From: Pseudoxanthomonas winnipegensis
GTDB taxonomy: Bacteria > Pseudomonadota > Gammaproteobacteria > Xanthomonadales > Xanthomonadaceae
Length of the DNA: 64,000 nt
Assembly (NCBI RefSeq): GCF_004283755.1
Contig: NZ_SHMH01000004.1
Location: forward strand, 367,351-431,350
Reading direction: 5' to 3'
A model generated the notes under the pieces. The model was given only the letters and a program-made list of their open reading frames with translations. It did no database searches and was not told where the DNA came from. Both the position numbers and the translations under genes were made by a program. Positions 18,045 through 26,990 of this stretch are shown in pieces. Position 1 is the stretch's first letter, and every line of letters starts with the position of its first letter.

Positions 18045-20420
18045 ATGAAATTCAGCGAAAACTGGCTGCGCAGCCACGTCCCCACCGGCGCCACGCGCGA
18101 GGAACTGTCGGCGACGCTGACCGCCATCGGCCTGGAGGTCGAGGACGTCACCGCACTGGGCGAAGGCCTGGACAAGGTGGTGGTGGCGCGCATCGTCGAC
18201 TGCGCCCGGCATCCGGAAGCCGACCGCCTGCAGGTCTGTCAGGTCGATGCCGGCACCGGCGAGCGCCTGCAGATCGTGTGCGGCGCGCCCAATGCGCGCC
18301 CCGGGCTGGTCGCGCCGCTGGCGATGGTCGGCGCCAGGCTGGGTGAGATCTCCATCAAGGCCGCCAAGCTGCGCGGCGTGGACTCCAACGGCATGCTCTG
18401 CTCGGCCAAGGAGCTGGGCGTGGATGCCGACGCCTCCGGCCTGCTCGAACTGCCGGACGATGCGCCGGTGGGGACGCCGATCGCCGACTACCTGGGCCTG
18501 CCCGATGCCAGCATCGAGATCAAGCTGACGCCCAACCGCGCCGACTGCTTCAGCGTGCGCGGCATCGCCTTCGACGTGGCCGCCGCCAGCGGCAGCGACG
18601 TGGTGCCCTTCGACGCCACGCCGGTGCCCGCCGTGCACGAGCATGCGCTGCAGGTGACGCTGGACGCCGGCGCCGATGCGCCGCGCTACTGCGGCCGCGT
18701 CATCGAGGGCGTCGATCCGACCCGCGCCACGCCGATCTGGATGGCCGAGCGCCTGCGCCGCAGCGGCGTGCGCCCGGTATCGCTGCTGGTGGACATCACC
18801 CAGTACGTGATGCTGGAGCTGGGCCAGCCGATGCATGCCTTCGACCGCGATCTGCTGACCGGTCCGGTCGGCGTGCGCCACGGCCGCAGCGGCGAGTCGC
18901 TGCAGCTGCTCGATGGCCGCACCGCCGCGCTGGACGATGGCTTCCTGGTGATCACCGATGCCGATCGTCCGGTCGCGCTGGCCGGCATCATGGGCGGGCA
19001 GGACACCAAGGTCTCCAGCGCCACGCGCAACGTGTTCCTGGAGTCGGCCTACTTCGCGCCGGCCGCCATCATCGGCCGTGGCCGGCGCCTGGGCCTGCAT
19101 ACCGATGCCTCGCATCGCTACGAGCGCGGCGTCGATCCGGCGCTGGCGCCGCAGGCCATCGAGGTGGCCACGCGCCTGATCGTCGAGCTGGCCGGTGGCC
19201 AGCCCGGCCCGGTCGTGCAGGCGGCGCTGGATCAGCATCTGCCCGCGCCGGCGCCGATCGCGCTGCGCCGCGCCCGCGTGGCGCGCGTGCTCGGTCTGGA
19301 GATCCCGGACGCCGAAATCGAGCGCATCCTGCGTGCGCTGGGCATGCAGGTCGACGCCACCGACGCCGGCTGGTCGGTGGTCGCGCCCAGCCGGCGCTTC
19401 GACATCGCCATCGAAGAAGACCTAATCGAGGAACTGGCCCGCATCCACGGCTACGACCGCATCCCGGCCACGCTGCCCGGCGGCGCCACCCGCATCGCCG
19501 CCGACAGCGAGACCCGGCTGGACCAGGCCACCGTGCGCCGCCAGCTGGCCGCGCGCGACCTGCTGGAGACGGTCAACTTCGCCTTCGTCGACGCCCAGTT
19601 GCTGGCGCGCTGGGAGCTGACCGAAGGCGCGGTGCCGCTGGCCAATCCGCTCAGCAGCGAGCTGGGCGTGATGCGCACCTCCCTGTTGCCCGGTCTGGTC
19701 GCCGCCCTGCAGCGCAATGCGGCGCGCCAGACCAGCCGGATCCGCCTGTTCGAGCTGGGCAACGTGTTCGCCGCGGCCGGGCAGGGCGAGGCGCCGCGCG
19801 AGACGCTGCGCATCGCCGCCGCGGTCTGTGGCGATGCGCATGCCGAGCAGTGGGGCGTGCCGGCGCGCGCGGTGGATTTCCACGACCTCAAGGGCGACCT
19901 GGAGAGCCTGGCGGCGGCGTCGGGCGCGGCGCTGACGTTCGAGCCGGCGAGCGAGGGATTCGGCCATCCGGGTCGCTCGGCGCGGGTGCTGCGCGAGGGG
20001 CGGGTGATCGGCTGGATCGGGCAGCTGCATCCGCGCCTGCTCAAGGCGCTGGACCTGGATCTGCCGGTGCTGGCGTTCGAACTGGACCTGGCGCCGCTGG
20101 TCCAGCGCCAGATCCCGCGTGCGGGCGAGCTCTCGCGCTTCCCGTCGGTGCGCCGCGACCTGGCCTTCACCGTGGCCGAGGCGGTGCCCTTCGCCGCCAT
20201 TGAGCGGACGGTGTGGAAGGCGGCCGGCCCGCTGCTCAGGCAGGTGCTGCTGTTCGACCGCTACGTCGGCGCCGGGGTCGAAACCGGTCAAAAGAGCCTC
20301 GCTATGGGCTTGATTTTGCAGGACAACACGCGCACATTGAACGATCGCGATGTGGACGAGGTGGTCGCCGCAACGGTGGCCGCCCTGGCGCAGGAACACG
20401 GCGCCGGCATGCGCGGATGA
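18045..20420 (+). CDS. pheT: Phenylalanyl-tRNA synthetase beta subunit
   Basis: 791 residues, normal for the bacterial beta chain. Domain order: N-terminal [12 protein letters not shown], the tRNA-binding OB domain ([26 protein letters not shown]), B3/B4 editing domain, B5 DNA-binding-like domain (around residues 400-475, [19 protein letters not shown]), the catalytic-like module, and the C-terminal ferredoxin-fold anticodon-binding domain ([15 protein letters not shown]). It edits mischarged Tyr-tRNA and binds tRNA-Phe. ihfA follows after 19 bases, as in other gammaproteobacteria. Confidence 0.98.
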   Translation: MKFSENWLRSHVPTGATREELSATLTAIGLEVEDVTALGEGLDKVVVARIVDCARHPEADRLQVCQVDAGTGERLQIVCGAPNARPGLVAPLAMVGARLGEISIKAAKLRGVDSNGMLCSAKELGVDADASGLLELPDDAPVGTPIADYLGLPDASIEIKLTPNRADCFSVRGIAFDVAAASGSDVVPFDATPVPAVHEHALQVTLDAGADAPRYCGRVIEGVDPTRATPIWMAERLRRSGVRPVSLLVDITQYVMLELGQPMHAFDRDLLTGPVGVRHGRSGESLQLLDGRTAALDDGFLVITDADRPVALAGIMGGQDTKVSSATRNVFLESAYFAPAAIIGRGRRLGLHTDASHRYERGVDPALAPQAIEVATRLIVELAGGQPGPVVQAALDQHLPAPAPIALRRARVARVLGLEIPDAEIERILRALGMQVDATDAGWSVVAPSRRFDIAIEEDLIEELARIHGYDRIPATLPGGATRIAADSETRLDQATVRRQLAARDLLETVNFAFVDAQLLARWELTEGAVPLANPLSSELGVMRTSLLPGLVAALQRNAARQTSRIRLFELGNVFAAAGQGEAPRETLRIAAAVCGDAHAEQWGVPARAVDFHDLKGDLESLAAASGAALTFEPASEGFGHPGRSARVLREGRVIGWIGQLHPRLLKALDLDLPVLAFELDLAPLVQRQIPRAGELSRFPSVRRDLAFTVAEAVPFAAIERTVWKAAGPLLRQVLLFDRYVGAGVETGQKSLAMGLILQDNTRTLNDRDVDEVVAATVAALAQEHGAGMRG

Positions 20421-20439
20421 GGCTCTCGGGGAAATACCA

Positions 20440-20745
20440 ATGGCATTGACCAAAGCGGAGATGGCCGAACGCCTGTTCGACGAAGTCGGTCTGAACAAGC
20501 GCGAGGCCAAGGAATTCGTCGACGCGTACTTCGACGTGCTGCGTGACGCCCTGGAACAGGGGCGCCAGGTCAAGCTGTCCGGCTTCGGCAACTTCGACCT
20601 GCGCCGCAAGAACCAGCGCCCGGGCCGCAACCCCAAGACCGGCGAGGAGATCCCGATCTCCGCCCGCACCGTGGTCACCTTCCGCCCGGGCCAGAAACTC
20701 AAGGAACGCGTCGAGGCGTACGCAGGAGGCAACCCGAATGCTTGA
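20440..20745 (+). CDS. ihfA: Integration host factor alpha subunit
   Basis: 101 residues from ATG 20440. [38 protein letters not shown] and the DNA-intercalating arm region [27 protein letters not shown] identify IHF-alpha. With IHF-beta it bends DNA sharply and supports recombination and gene regulation. The pheT-ihfA order is the classic one. The stop overlaps the next start by eight bases, coupling it to a MerR-like gene. Confidence 0.97.
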   Translation: MALTKAEMAERLFDEVGLNKREAKEFVDAYFDVLRDALEQGRQVKLSGFGNFDLRRKNQRPGRNPKTGEEIPISARTVVTFRPGQKLKERVEAYAGGNPNA

Positions 20746-21094
20746 TCCCGGCAGCAACAAGGAATTGCCGCCGATCCCGGCCAAGCGCTACTTCACCATC
20801 GGTGAGGTGTCCGAGCTGTGCGACGTCAAGCCGCACGTGCTGCGCTACTGGGAGACCGAGTTCCCCAGCCTGGAGCCGGTCAAGCGCCGCGGCAACCGCC
20901 GCTACTACCAGCGCCACGACGTGCTGATGGTCCGGCAGATCCGCGGCCTGCTCTACGAACAGGGCTATACGATCGGCGGCGCGCGCCTGCGCCTGGAAGG
21001 CGAGGGCGCCAAGCAGGAATCGGCCCTGAGCAACCAGATCGTGCGCCAGGTGCGCCTGGAGCTGGAAGAAGTCCTGCAGCTGCTGCGCCGCTGA
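20738..21094 (+). CDS. MerR-family regulator following ihfA
   Basis: 118 residues; ATG 20738 with an AGGAGG Shine-Dalgarno sequence inside ihfA. The MerR helix-turn-helix is clear ([52 protein letters not shown]). The remaining residues form a helix ending in a leucine-rich stretch. There is no effector-binding domain, so it may act as a small dimeric DNA-binding protein. This gene follows ihfA throughout many proteobacteria; its targets are poorly known. Confidence 0.92.
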   Translation: MLDPGSNKELPPIPAKRYFTIGEVSELCDVKPHVLRYWETEFPSLEPVKRRGNRRYYQRHDVLMVRQIRGLLYEQGYTIGGARLRLEGEGAKQESALSNQIVRQVRLELEEVLQLLRR

Positions 21095-21159
21095 AGGCGC
21101 GGCCGCGGCTTACGCCATCGAAGGAGCGCGGTGGGGTGCCCGCCCGCGGATGAATCCGG

Positions 21160-21176
21160 TATGATGCGCGGCCCAC
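21160..21176 (+). promoter_or_regulatory. Candidate -10 and discriminator of the tRNA-Pro promoter
   Basis: TATGAT (21160-21165) followed by GCGCGGCCC, identical to the -10 and discriminator found upstream of rpmI. A good -35 is not evident. The GC-rich discriminator is the type used by stringently controlled rRNA and tRNA promoters. Confidence 0.45.
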
Positions 21177-21206
21177 CGCGACGGTGGGTGAAGTTCTTTG
21201 CGACGT

Positions 21207-21283
21207 CGGGGCGTAGCGCAGCCTGGTAGCGCATCTGCCTGGGGGGCAGAGGGTCGTCGGTTCAAATCCGGCCGTCCCGACCA
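21207..21283 (+). tRNA. tRNA-Pro (anticodon GGG)
   Basis: A 77-base gene with encoded CCA. The acceptor stem pairs CGGGGCG with CGTCCCG. The D arm is GCGCAGCCTGGTAGCGC, the anticodon stem-loop is TCTGC-CTGGGGG-GCAGA with anticodon GGG, and the T arm contains GGTTCAAATCC. It reads CCC and CCU codons. A tRNA-Pro at this position just before the gum cluster is also known in Xanthomonas. Confidence 0.98.
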
Positions 21284-21304
21284 ATCGCAGTGGAGTTCCA
21301 GACA

Positions 21305-21331
21305 AACGCCCGGCCTTCCGGGCGTTTTGCG
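21305..21331 (+). terminator. Terminator after tRNA-Pro
   Basis: AACGCCCGG-CCTT-CCGGGCGTT followed by TTGCGTTT, 21 bases after the tRNA end. Perfect nine-base-pair stem. Confidence 0.9.
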
Positions 21332-21784
21332 TTTCTGCGCTGGGACCATGCCCGCTCGATTTACTTGCCTCCCAGCCCATTGCGTTAAACCGCCTTGAGC
21401 TAGCTGAGCATCGAGTAACTGCGACCTGAAGCCGCAGACGCGCGCTCTGTCACAAAAGTCTGTCCGGTGTCGCGCACGACCCGCGTTATCCAATTTGTGC
21501 AAAGCAGCAGCAGCAAAGGGTTTTGCCGGGAAACGACAGGAAATGCGCCGGGGAGGCCGGCACGCGGTTCGTGACTGGAGGCATCGTTCGTTGGGATGTC
21601 AGTCTGGAGGCCGACGCATCGCTATGCGATAGTCGATCGCAGGCCGTATTCACATTCGGCTGGTGACCTTGAGTTCGACAGGTCACATCGTCGGACCACG
21701 TCACGAAACTCTCGCCACACCGGAACACCCGTCCGGTTGGGCACCCGCGGGCCTCCCCCCAACCCAAAGGTAGACGACCGTTTT
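21332..21784 (+). promoter_or_regulatory. Long upstream region of the gum operon
   Basis: About 450 bases without a convincing gene, somewhat richer in AT than its surroundings. In Xanthomonas the main gum promoter lies just upstream of gumB. An inverted repeat GTGACC-N12-GGTCAC at 21663-21686 is the clearest symmetric site, about 100 bases before gumB. The spacing does not match the N6 of CRP/Clp sites. No clear -35/-10 pair was assigned. Confidence 0.5.
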
Positions 21785-22489
21785 ATGGCCTCATCGCCCT
21801 CTGTTCGAAGTTTGTTGGCATGGCTCGCGCTGGCGTGCGTGCTGTTTCTGACCAGCTGCAATTCCGTGCCCAAGGAGGTCGCGACCTCGCTGCCGGCTCC
21901 CGATCCGCTGGGCGAGCTGAAGGAAACGCCGGAGTACCGCATCGGTGCCGGCGATCTGATCGAGATCAAGGTCTTCCAGATCGAGGATCTCGAGCGCCAG
22001 GTGCGCGTGGACAACGAGGGCATGATCTCGCTGCCGCTGATCGGCAACCTCAAGGCGGCCGGGCTGACGCGCAGCGAGCTGGAAGGCGAGATCACCCAGC
22101 GCTACGGCGCCCGCTTCCTGCAGGACCCGCAGGTCTCGGTGCTGATCCAGGAGTTCACCAGCCAGCGCATCACCGTGTCCGGCGCGGTGTCCAAGCCGGG
22201 CAACTATCCGCTCAACGGCGCCACGCAGCTGACCCTGCAGCAGGCCCTGGCCGAGGCGCAGGGCGTGAGCGATCTGGCCAGCCGCAAGAACGTGGTGGTG
22301 TTCCGCGAGATCGGCGGGCAGAAGATGATCGCGCGCTTCGATCTGACCGAGATCGAGAAGGGCGCCAACCCCGATCCGGAAATCTACGGAGGCGACATCG
22401 TCGTGGTCTATCGCTCCGACGCACGCCTGCTCCTGCGCACCGTGCTTGAGCTGACCCCCTTCGTCATGGTTTTCAGGGCTTATCGATGA
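21785..22489 (+). CDS. gumB: Polysaccharide export lipoprotein GumB (Wza/OPX family)
   Basis: 234 residues. A signal peptide ends in the lipobox LFLTSC (about residue 25). The mature part contains the poly_export domain (PEYRIGAGDLIEIKVFQIEDLERQVRVDNEGMISLPLIG) and a SLBB-type segment (QRITVSGAVSKPGNYPLNG). GumB with GumC forms the export channel for the polymer through the periplasm and outer membrane. It opens the gum cluster; gumC overlaps its stop (ATGA). It is shorter than E. coli Wza, as is Xanthomonas GumB. Confidence 0.95.
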   Translation: MASSPSVRSLLAWLALACVLFLTSCNSVPKEVATSLPAPDPLGELKETPEYRIGAGDLIEIKVFQIEDLERQVRVDNEGMISLPLIGNLKAAGLTRSELEGEITQRYGARFLQDPQVSVLIQEFTSQRITVSGAVSKPGNYPLNGATQLTLQQALAEAQGVSDLASRKNVVVFREIGGQKMIARFDLTEIEKGANPDPEIYGGDIVVVYRSDARLLLRTVLELTPFVMVFRAYR

Positions 22490-23910
22490 GTACGGTCGAC
22501 CACCACCCCGGTCATCTCAACGCAAGACACGCCGACGTCACCCTGCTGGAGTACTGGCACGCCATCACCACCCGCCGCTGGCTGATCGCGGGCGTGACGC
22601 TGGCCGTGGCCGCGCTGGTGCTGGTGGTCACGCTGCTGATGACGCCCAAGTACCAGGCCACCACCACGTTGCAGATCAATCGCGACGCGATGAACGTGGT
22701 CAACATCGAGAACCTGATGCCGGCCGAGTCGCCGATGGACCGCGACTTCTACGACACGCAGTACGAGCTGCTGCGCAGCCGTTCGCTGGCCCAGCAGGTC
22801 ATCCGCACGACCCATCTGGCCGAGCATCCCGCCTACAAGGAGCTGGCCGAGAAGGTCGCCGCGCAGGCCGCCGACGGCGCCGAGGGCGACAAGGCCACGG
22901 TGCGCAAGCGGCAGCAGGAGGCGGTCGAGCGTGCGCTGACCGACAACGTGCTGGCCGGGCTGGACGTGGAGCCGGTGCGCAACTCGCGTCTGGCCAAGGT
23001 CCACTTCAGCTCGCCCGACCCGGCGCTCTCCGCGCAGGTCGCCAACGCCTACGCCTCGACCTTCATCGCCGACAACCTGCAGCGCCAGCTCGATGCCTCG
23101 ACCTTCGCGGTCAAGTATCTGTCCGACCGGCTGGAGCAGTTGCGCGGCAAGGTGGAGGAATCCGAGCGGGCGCTGGTGGACTACTCGGGCGATCAGCAGA
23201 TCGTCTCGATCGGCGACAACCAGCCTTCGCTGCCCGCGCAGAACCTGAGCGAGCTCAACGGCATGCTGGCCACCGCGCAGGCGGCCAAGCTGCAGGCCGA
23301 GGCCGCCTGGAACGAGGCGCGCGCCGGCGACGGGATGAACCTGCCGCAGGTGGTCTCCAGCCCGCTGATCCAGAACCTGCGCGAAGCGCAGTCGGAGATG
23401 GAGACCGAGTACAACCAGAAGCTGGCCACCTACAAGCCCGACTATCCGGAGATGCAGCGCCTGAAGAGCCGCATCGATGCGGGCAACCAGCAGATCCGCC
23501 GCGAGGTGGCGGTCATCCGGGCCTCGTTGAAGTCGCAATACGATGCGGCGGCCCAGCAGGAGCAGCTCACCGAGCAGCGCATCAGTGCGCTCAAGCACGA
23601 CCAGCTGGATCTGGAAGAGCGCAGCATCCGCTACAACATGCTCAAGCGCGATGTGGACACCAACCGTCAGCTGTACGACGCGCTGCTGCAGCGCTTCAAG
23701 GAGATCGGCGTCGCAGGTAACGTCGGGGCCAACAATATCTCGGTCATCGACAAGGCGGAAATTCCGAGCACGCCCAGCTCGCCGCGGCTGGTGGTGAACC
23801 TGGCACTGGGCCTGGTGTTCGGTTTCTTCCTCGGCCTGGTGCTCGCGCTGCTGCTGCATCTGGCCGGTTCGCTGCGACGCTCGCAGCCCCACACGACGCA
23901 TCAAAACTGA
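22486..23910 (+). CDS. gumC: Polysaccharide co-polymerase GumC (Wzz-like)
   Basis: 474 residues. The Wzz topology is clear: an N-terminal membrane helix (about residues 38-60), a long periplasmic coiled-coil region rich in Gln, Glu and Ala, and a second membrane helix near the C-terminus (NLALGLVFGFFLGLVLALLLHLAG). The cytoplasmic BY-kinase domain found in other exporters is absent, as in Xanthomonas GumC. It controls chain length and supports export with GumB. The gene overlaps gumB by four bases and is followed by a 287-base gap before gumD. Confidence 0.93.
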   Translation: MSTVDHHPGHLNARHADVTLLEYWHAITTRRWLIAGVTLAVAALVLVVTLLMTPKYQATTTLQINRDAMNVVNIENLMPAESPMDRDFYDTQYELLRSRSLAQQVIRTTHLAEHPAYKELAEKVAAQAADGAEGDKATVRKRQQEAVERALTDNVLAGLDVEPVRNSRLAKVHFSSPDPALSAQVANAYASTFIADNLQRQLDASTFAVKYLSDRLEQLRGKVEESERALVDYSGDQQIVSIGDNQPSLPAQNLSELNGMLATAQAAKLQAEAAWNEARAGDGMNLPQVVSSPLIQNLREAQSEMETEYNQKLATYKPDYPEMQRLKSRIDAGNQQIRREVAVIRASLKSQYDAAAQQEQLTEQRISALKHDQLDLEERSIRYNMLKRDVDTNRQLYDALLQRFKEIGVAGNVGANNISVIDKAEIPSTPSSPRLVVNLALGLVFGFFLGLVLALLLHLAGSLRRSQPHTTHQN

Positions 23911-24107
23911 ATAGACGAGGAGCCTGCATTCGAGCCCCGACCCGTGAGCTGGTGCACAGAACCTTCGCAGTCTTTCTGCGAGTGTTGCACCGCAGCAACT
24001 GGTTTGTTCGCCGGGAAGTTATTCGGTGAACAGGGGGACATGCAGTGCTCCAGTGCGAGGTGGTGGCCGTCGGCCTGACGTCCGGGACGCTCTCAAGCGT
24101 TTCGCGC

Positions 24108-24126
24108 GTTAACCGGAAGGGTTAAC
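24108..24126. promoter_or_regulatory. Inverted repeat upstream of gumD
   Basis: GTTAACC-GGAAG-GGTTAAC, a perfect seven-base inverted repeat in the 287-base gap between gumC and gumD, about 70 bases before the gumD start. It could be an operator or a processing hairpin. No T-run follows. The rest of the gap (23911-24197) shows no other gene. Confidence 0.45.
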
Positions 24127-24197
24127 CACATCGAGCATCGTTTCCCGGCATGCGCGCCCAGGCGCCATGCCAGTGAAGCACCAGATTGGAGAGCGCC

Positions 24198-25664
24198 ATG
24201 CTTCTTGCTGACCTCAGTAGCGGTACCGATACAAGCACCTCGCCGCGTCTGCTTTCCAAGTATTCGGCGGCGGCGGATGTCTTGCTGCGGGTCTCGGACA
24301 TCGTGGTGGTGGTCGCGGCGGCCCTGATCGCCTATCGGCTGCGGTTTGACACCTGGTTGCCGGCGGTGGGCTACCGCGGCGTGATCGGCACCACGCTGCT
24401 CTATGCGGTGATCTGCTTCACCGCCTTTCCGCTGTATCGCAGCTGGCGCGGGCGCGGCCTGGGCCGCGAGGTAATGGTGCTGGGCGTGGCCTGGAGCGGC
24501 GTGTTCGCGCTGTTCGCGGTGCACGCGCTGGTGGTGCAGATGGGGCAGTTCGTCTCGCGCAGCTGGCTCGGCGCCTGGTATCTGCTGGGGTTCGTCGGCC
24601 TGGTGGCCTCGCGTACCGTCCTGCGCAACGTGCTGAGCGCGCTGCGCAGCAGCGGCCTGGATACCCAGCGCGTGGTCGTGATCGGCCTGCGCACGCCGGT
24701 GTTCAAGCTGCAGCACTACCTGTCGCGCAACAGCTGGGTGGGTCTGCAGCTGGTCGGCTATTTCCAGAGCCGCTACGACATGGTGCCCAGCGCCGCGTCC
24801 AGCCGCCTGCCGTGCCTGGGCATCTCCGCGCCGGAGGAGCTCGAGCGCTACCTGCAGGAGAACACCATCGAGCAGGTGTGGATCTCCATGCCGCTGGGCG
24901 ACCGCGACCGCATCAAGGCGCTGCTGCAGGTGCTGGACCGTTATCCGATCACGGTCAAGCTGGTGCCCGACCTGTTCGACTTCGGCATGCTCAACCAGCA
25001 GGGCGAGCAGATCGGCAACGTGCCGGTGATCAACCTGCGCCAGGGCGGCGTGGACCGCAACAACTACTTCGTGGTGGCCAAGTCGCTGCAGGACAAGATC
25101 GTGGCCATCGGCGCGCTGCTGGTGCTGTGGCCACTGCTGCTGGCCGTGGCGATCGGCGTCAAGCTCAGCTCGCCCGGCCCGGTGTTCTTCCGCCAGAAGC
25201 GCAACGGCCTAGGCGGCCGCGAGTTCTACATGCTGAAGTTCCGCTCGATGTATGTCGACCAGCCCGGCGCGGGCAAGGGCGAGGTGAAGCAGGCGACCAA
25301 GGGCGATGCGCGCATCACGCGCTTCGGCGGGTTCCTGCGCCGCACGAGCATCGACGAGCTGCCGCAGATCTTCAACGTGCTCGGCGGCAGCATGTCCATC
25401 GTCGGGCCGCGCCCGCATGCGGCCCAGCACAACAGCCATTACGAGAAGCTGATCAACCGCTACATGCAGCGCCATTACGTCAAGCCGGGGATCACCGGCT
25501 GGGCGCAGGTCAACGGCTTCCGCGGCGAGACGCCGGAGCTGCGCACCATGAAGAAGCGCGTGCAGTACGACCTGGACTACATCCGCCGCTGGTCGCTGTG
25601 GCTGGACTGCAAGATCATCGTGCTCACGGCCGTGCGTGTGCTTGGCCAGAAGACCGCGTACTGA
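24198..25664 (+). CDS. gumD: Undecaprenyl-phosphate glucose-1-phosphate transferase GumD
   Basis: 488 residues from ATG 24198, preceded by TTGGAG. Several N-terminal membrane helices (about residues 25-150), a CoA-binding-like region, a further helix (about residues 300-320) and the C-terminal bacterial sugar transferase domain (VKLSSPGPVFFRQKRNGLGG, KFRSMYVD, RRTSIDELPQIFNVLGGSMSIVGPRPH, YVKPGITGWAQVNGFRGET). It starts xanthan-type repeat assembly by moving glucose-1-phosphate from UDP-glucose to undecaprenyl phosphate at the inner membrane. Length agrees with Xanthomonas GumD (484). Confidence 0.96.
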   Translation: MLLADLSSGTDTSTSPRLLSKYSAAADVLLRVSDIVVVVAAALIAYRLRFDTWLPAVGYRGVIGTTLLYAVICFTAFPLYRSWRGRGLGREVMVLGVAWSGVFALFAVHALVVQMGQFVSRSWLGAWYLLGFVGLVASRTVLRNVLSALRSSGLDTQRVVVIGLRTPVFKLQHYLSRNSWVGLQLVGYFQSRYDMVPSAASSRLPCLGISAPEELERYLQENTIEQVWISMPLGDRDRIKALLQVLDRYPITVKLVPDLFDFGMLNQQGEQIGNVPVINLRQGGVDRNNYFVVAKSLQDKIVAIGALLVLWPLLLAVAIGVKLSSPGPVFFRQKRNGLGGREFYMLKFRSMYVDQPGAGKGEVKQATKGDARITRFGGFLRRTSIDELPQIFNVLGGSMSIVGPRPHAAQHNSHYEKLINRYMQRHYVKPGITGWAQVNGFRGETPELRTMKKRVQYDLDYIRRWSLWLDCKIIVLTAVRVLGQKTAY

Positions 25665-25667
25665 TCC

Positions 25668-26990
25668 ATGGCCGCAGTTCCCCATGAGGCCGTGCCGGTG
25701 CGCGCTGCCACGCACGCGCGGGCCACGCACCGGCAACGCGATCTGCTGATCGAGCTGCTGCTGCTGTTCGCCGTCGGTTACAACTTCCTGCTCGCCTTCG
25801 TCAACGCGAAGGTCACGCCGGTCTCGCCGGCGCTGACCTATGTCGCCGAGCTGCTGATCTACGCCGGCTGCTTCGGCATCGGGATCTGGACCCTGGAGCG
25901 CTCCAAGGTCGTGGCGCTCATCGCCGGGATCACCGTGATCGTCGCGGTGCTGCTGTTCCGCTATCTGATCGAGTGGCGGGTGGACGCGAAGTTCATCCGC
26001 GACGCGATCATTCCGTTCGCCTTCCTGGTGCTCGGATCGGCGTACGGCGGTTCGCTGCCGAAGTTGTTCGTGCGCATGGCCGTCATCATCAGCCTGGTGG
26101 CCGGTTTCGAGCTGGCCGCGCCGGATCTGTATGGCGACTGGGTCAACCCGAAGAGCTATTACGTCAACACGCGCGGCCTGGACGAGGGCGGCTTCTGGAA
26201 CGAGGACAGCAACCTGTTCGTCAGCGCGACGCGTCCGGGCGAGCGCAACTTCCTGCCGGGCAGCAACCTGCCGCGCGCGTCCTCGATCTTCGTCGAGCCG
26301 GTGACCGCCGGCAACTTCATCGTGTTCTTCGTGGCGATCCTGCTGACGTTCTGGCGCTCGATGCGCTTGGGGCAGGTGGCGCTGTCGGTGGGCCTGCTGC
26401 TGTTCCTGATCGTGGCCACCGACGGACGGCTTGCGGTGGGCACCAGTCTCCTGCTGATCCTGGGTGCTCCGTTCCTCAGACGTCTGGATCAACGGCTCTC
26501 GTTCCTGATCATGCCGCTGGTGCTGCTGGGGGCGGCGGCGATCGTCTGGATCTCGGGCGTGAGCGCCTACCAGGACAACACGCTGGGCCGCGTCTACCTA
26601 ACCGTGAATGCGATGCTGCAGATGCCGGCCGAGGCCTGGATGGGGCTGGATTTCGACGCGCCCTACAAGTACTTCGACAGCGGCATCGCCTACTTCATCG
26701 CCTCGCAGTCGATCATGGTGGTGGGCTTCTTCCTGCTGGCCTACGCCTTCGGCCTGGACATGCCGACCGAGGACGGGCAGGCGTTCAAGAACTTCTTCAT
26801 GCTGGCGTTCTCCGTCGGCCTGCTGGTGTCCAACAGCCTGTTCTCGGTCAAGTCCGCGGCGCTGTGGTGGTTCGTCTGCGGTGCGCTGTGGCAGCTCAAG
26901 GGCGTGCCCTGGCGCACGCCGACCGGTCTTGCGCAGGAGGCGCATGCGATGGGGCCCCCCGTGGCGCCATCGCCGGAGGTCGCGCGATGA
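25668..26990 (+). CDS. gumE: Polysaccharide polymerase GumE (Wzy-like)
   Basis: 440 residues with about 10-12 hydrophobic segments and a large polar loop in the middle (about residues 155-200, WVNPKSYYVNTRGLDEGGFW). Position directly after gumD, size close to Xanthomonas GumE and topology all support the xanthan polymerase, which joins lipid-linked pentasaccharides on the periplasmic side. Start is three bases after the gumD stop; the stop overlaps the gumH start (ATGA). In Xanthomonas, gumF and gumG acetyltransferases would come next; they are missing here. Confidence 0.85.
   Translation: MAAVPHEAVPVRAATHARATHRQRDLLIELLLLFAVGYNFLLAFVNAKVTPVSPALTYVAELLIYAGCFGIGIWTLERSKVVALIAGITVIVAVLLFRYLIEWRVDAKFIRDAIIPFAFLVLGSAYGGSLPKLFVRMAVIISLVAGFELAAPDLYGDWVNPKSYYVNTRGLDEGGFWNEDSNLFVSATRPGERNFLPGSNLPRASSIFVEPVTAGNFIVFFVAILLTFWRSMRLGQVALSVGLLLFLIVATDGRLAVGTSLLLILGAPFLRRLDQRLSFLIMPLVLLGAAAIVWISGVSAYQDNTLGRVYLTVNAMLQMPAEAWMGLDFDAPYKYFDSGIAYFIASQSIMVVGFFLLAYAFGLDMPTEDGQAFKNFFMLAFSVGLLVSNSLFSVKSAALWWFVCGALWQLKGVPWRTPTGLAQEAHAMGPPVAPSPEVAR

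Noticed and set aside
21663..21686. CRP/Clp binding site upstream of gumB
   Set aside because: The half-sites resemble GTGA/TCAC but the spacer is 12 rather than 6 bases, so it was reported only as an unassigned dyad.
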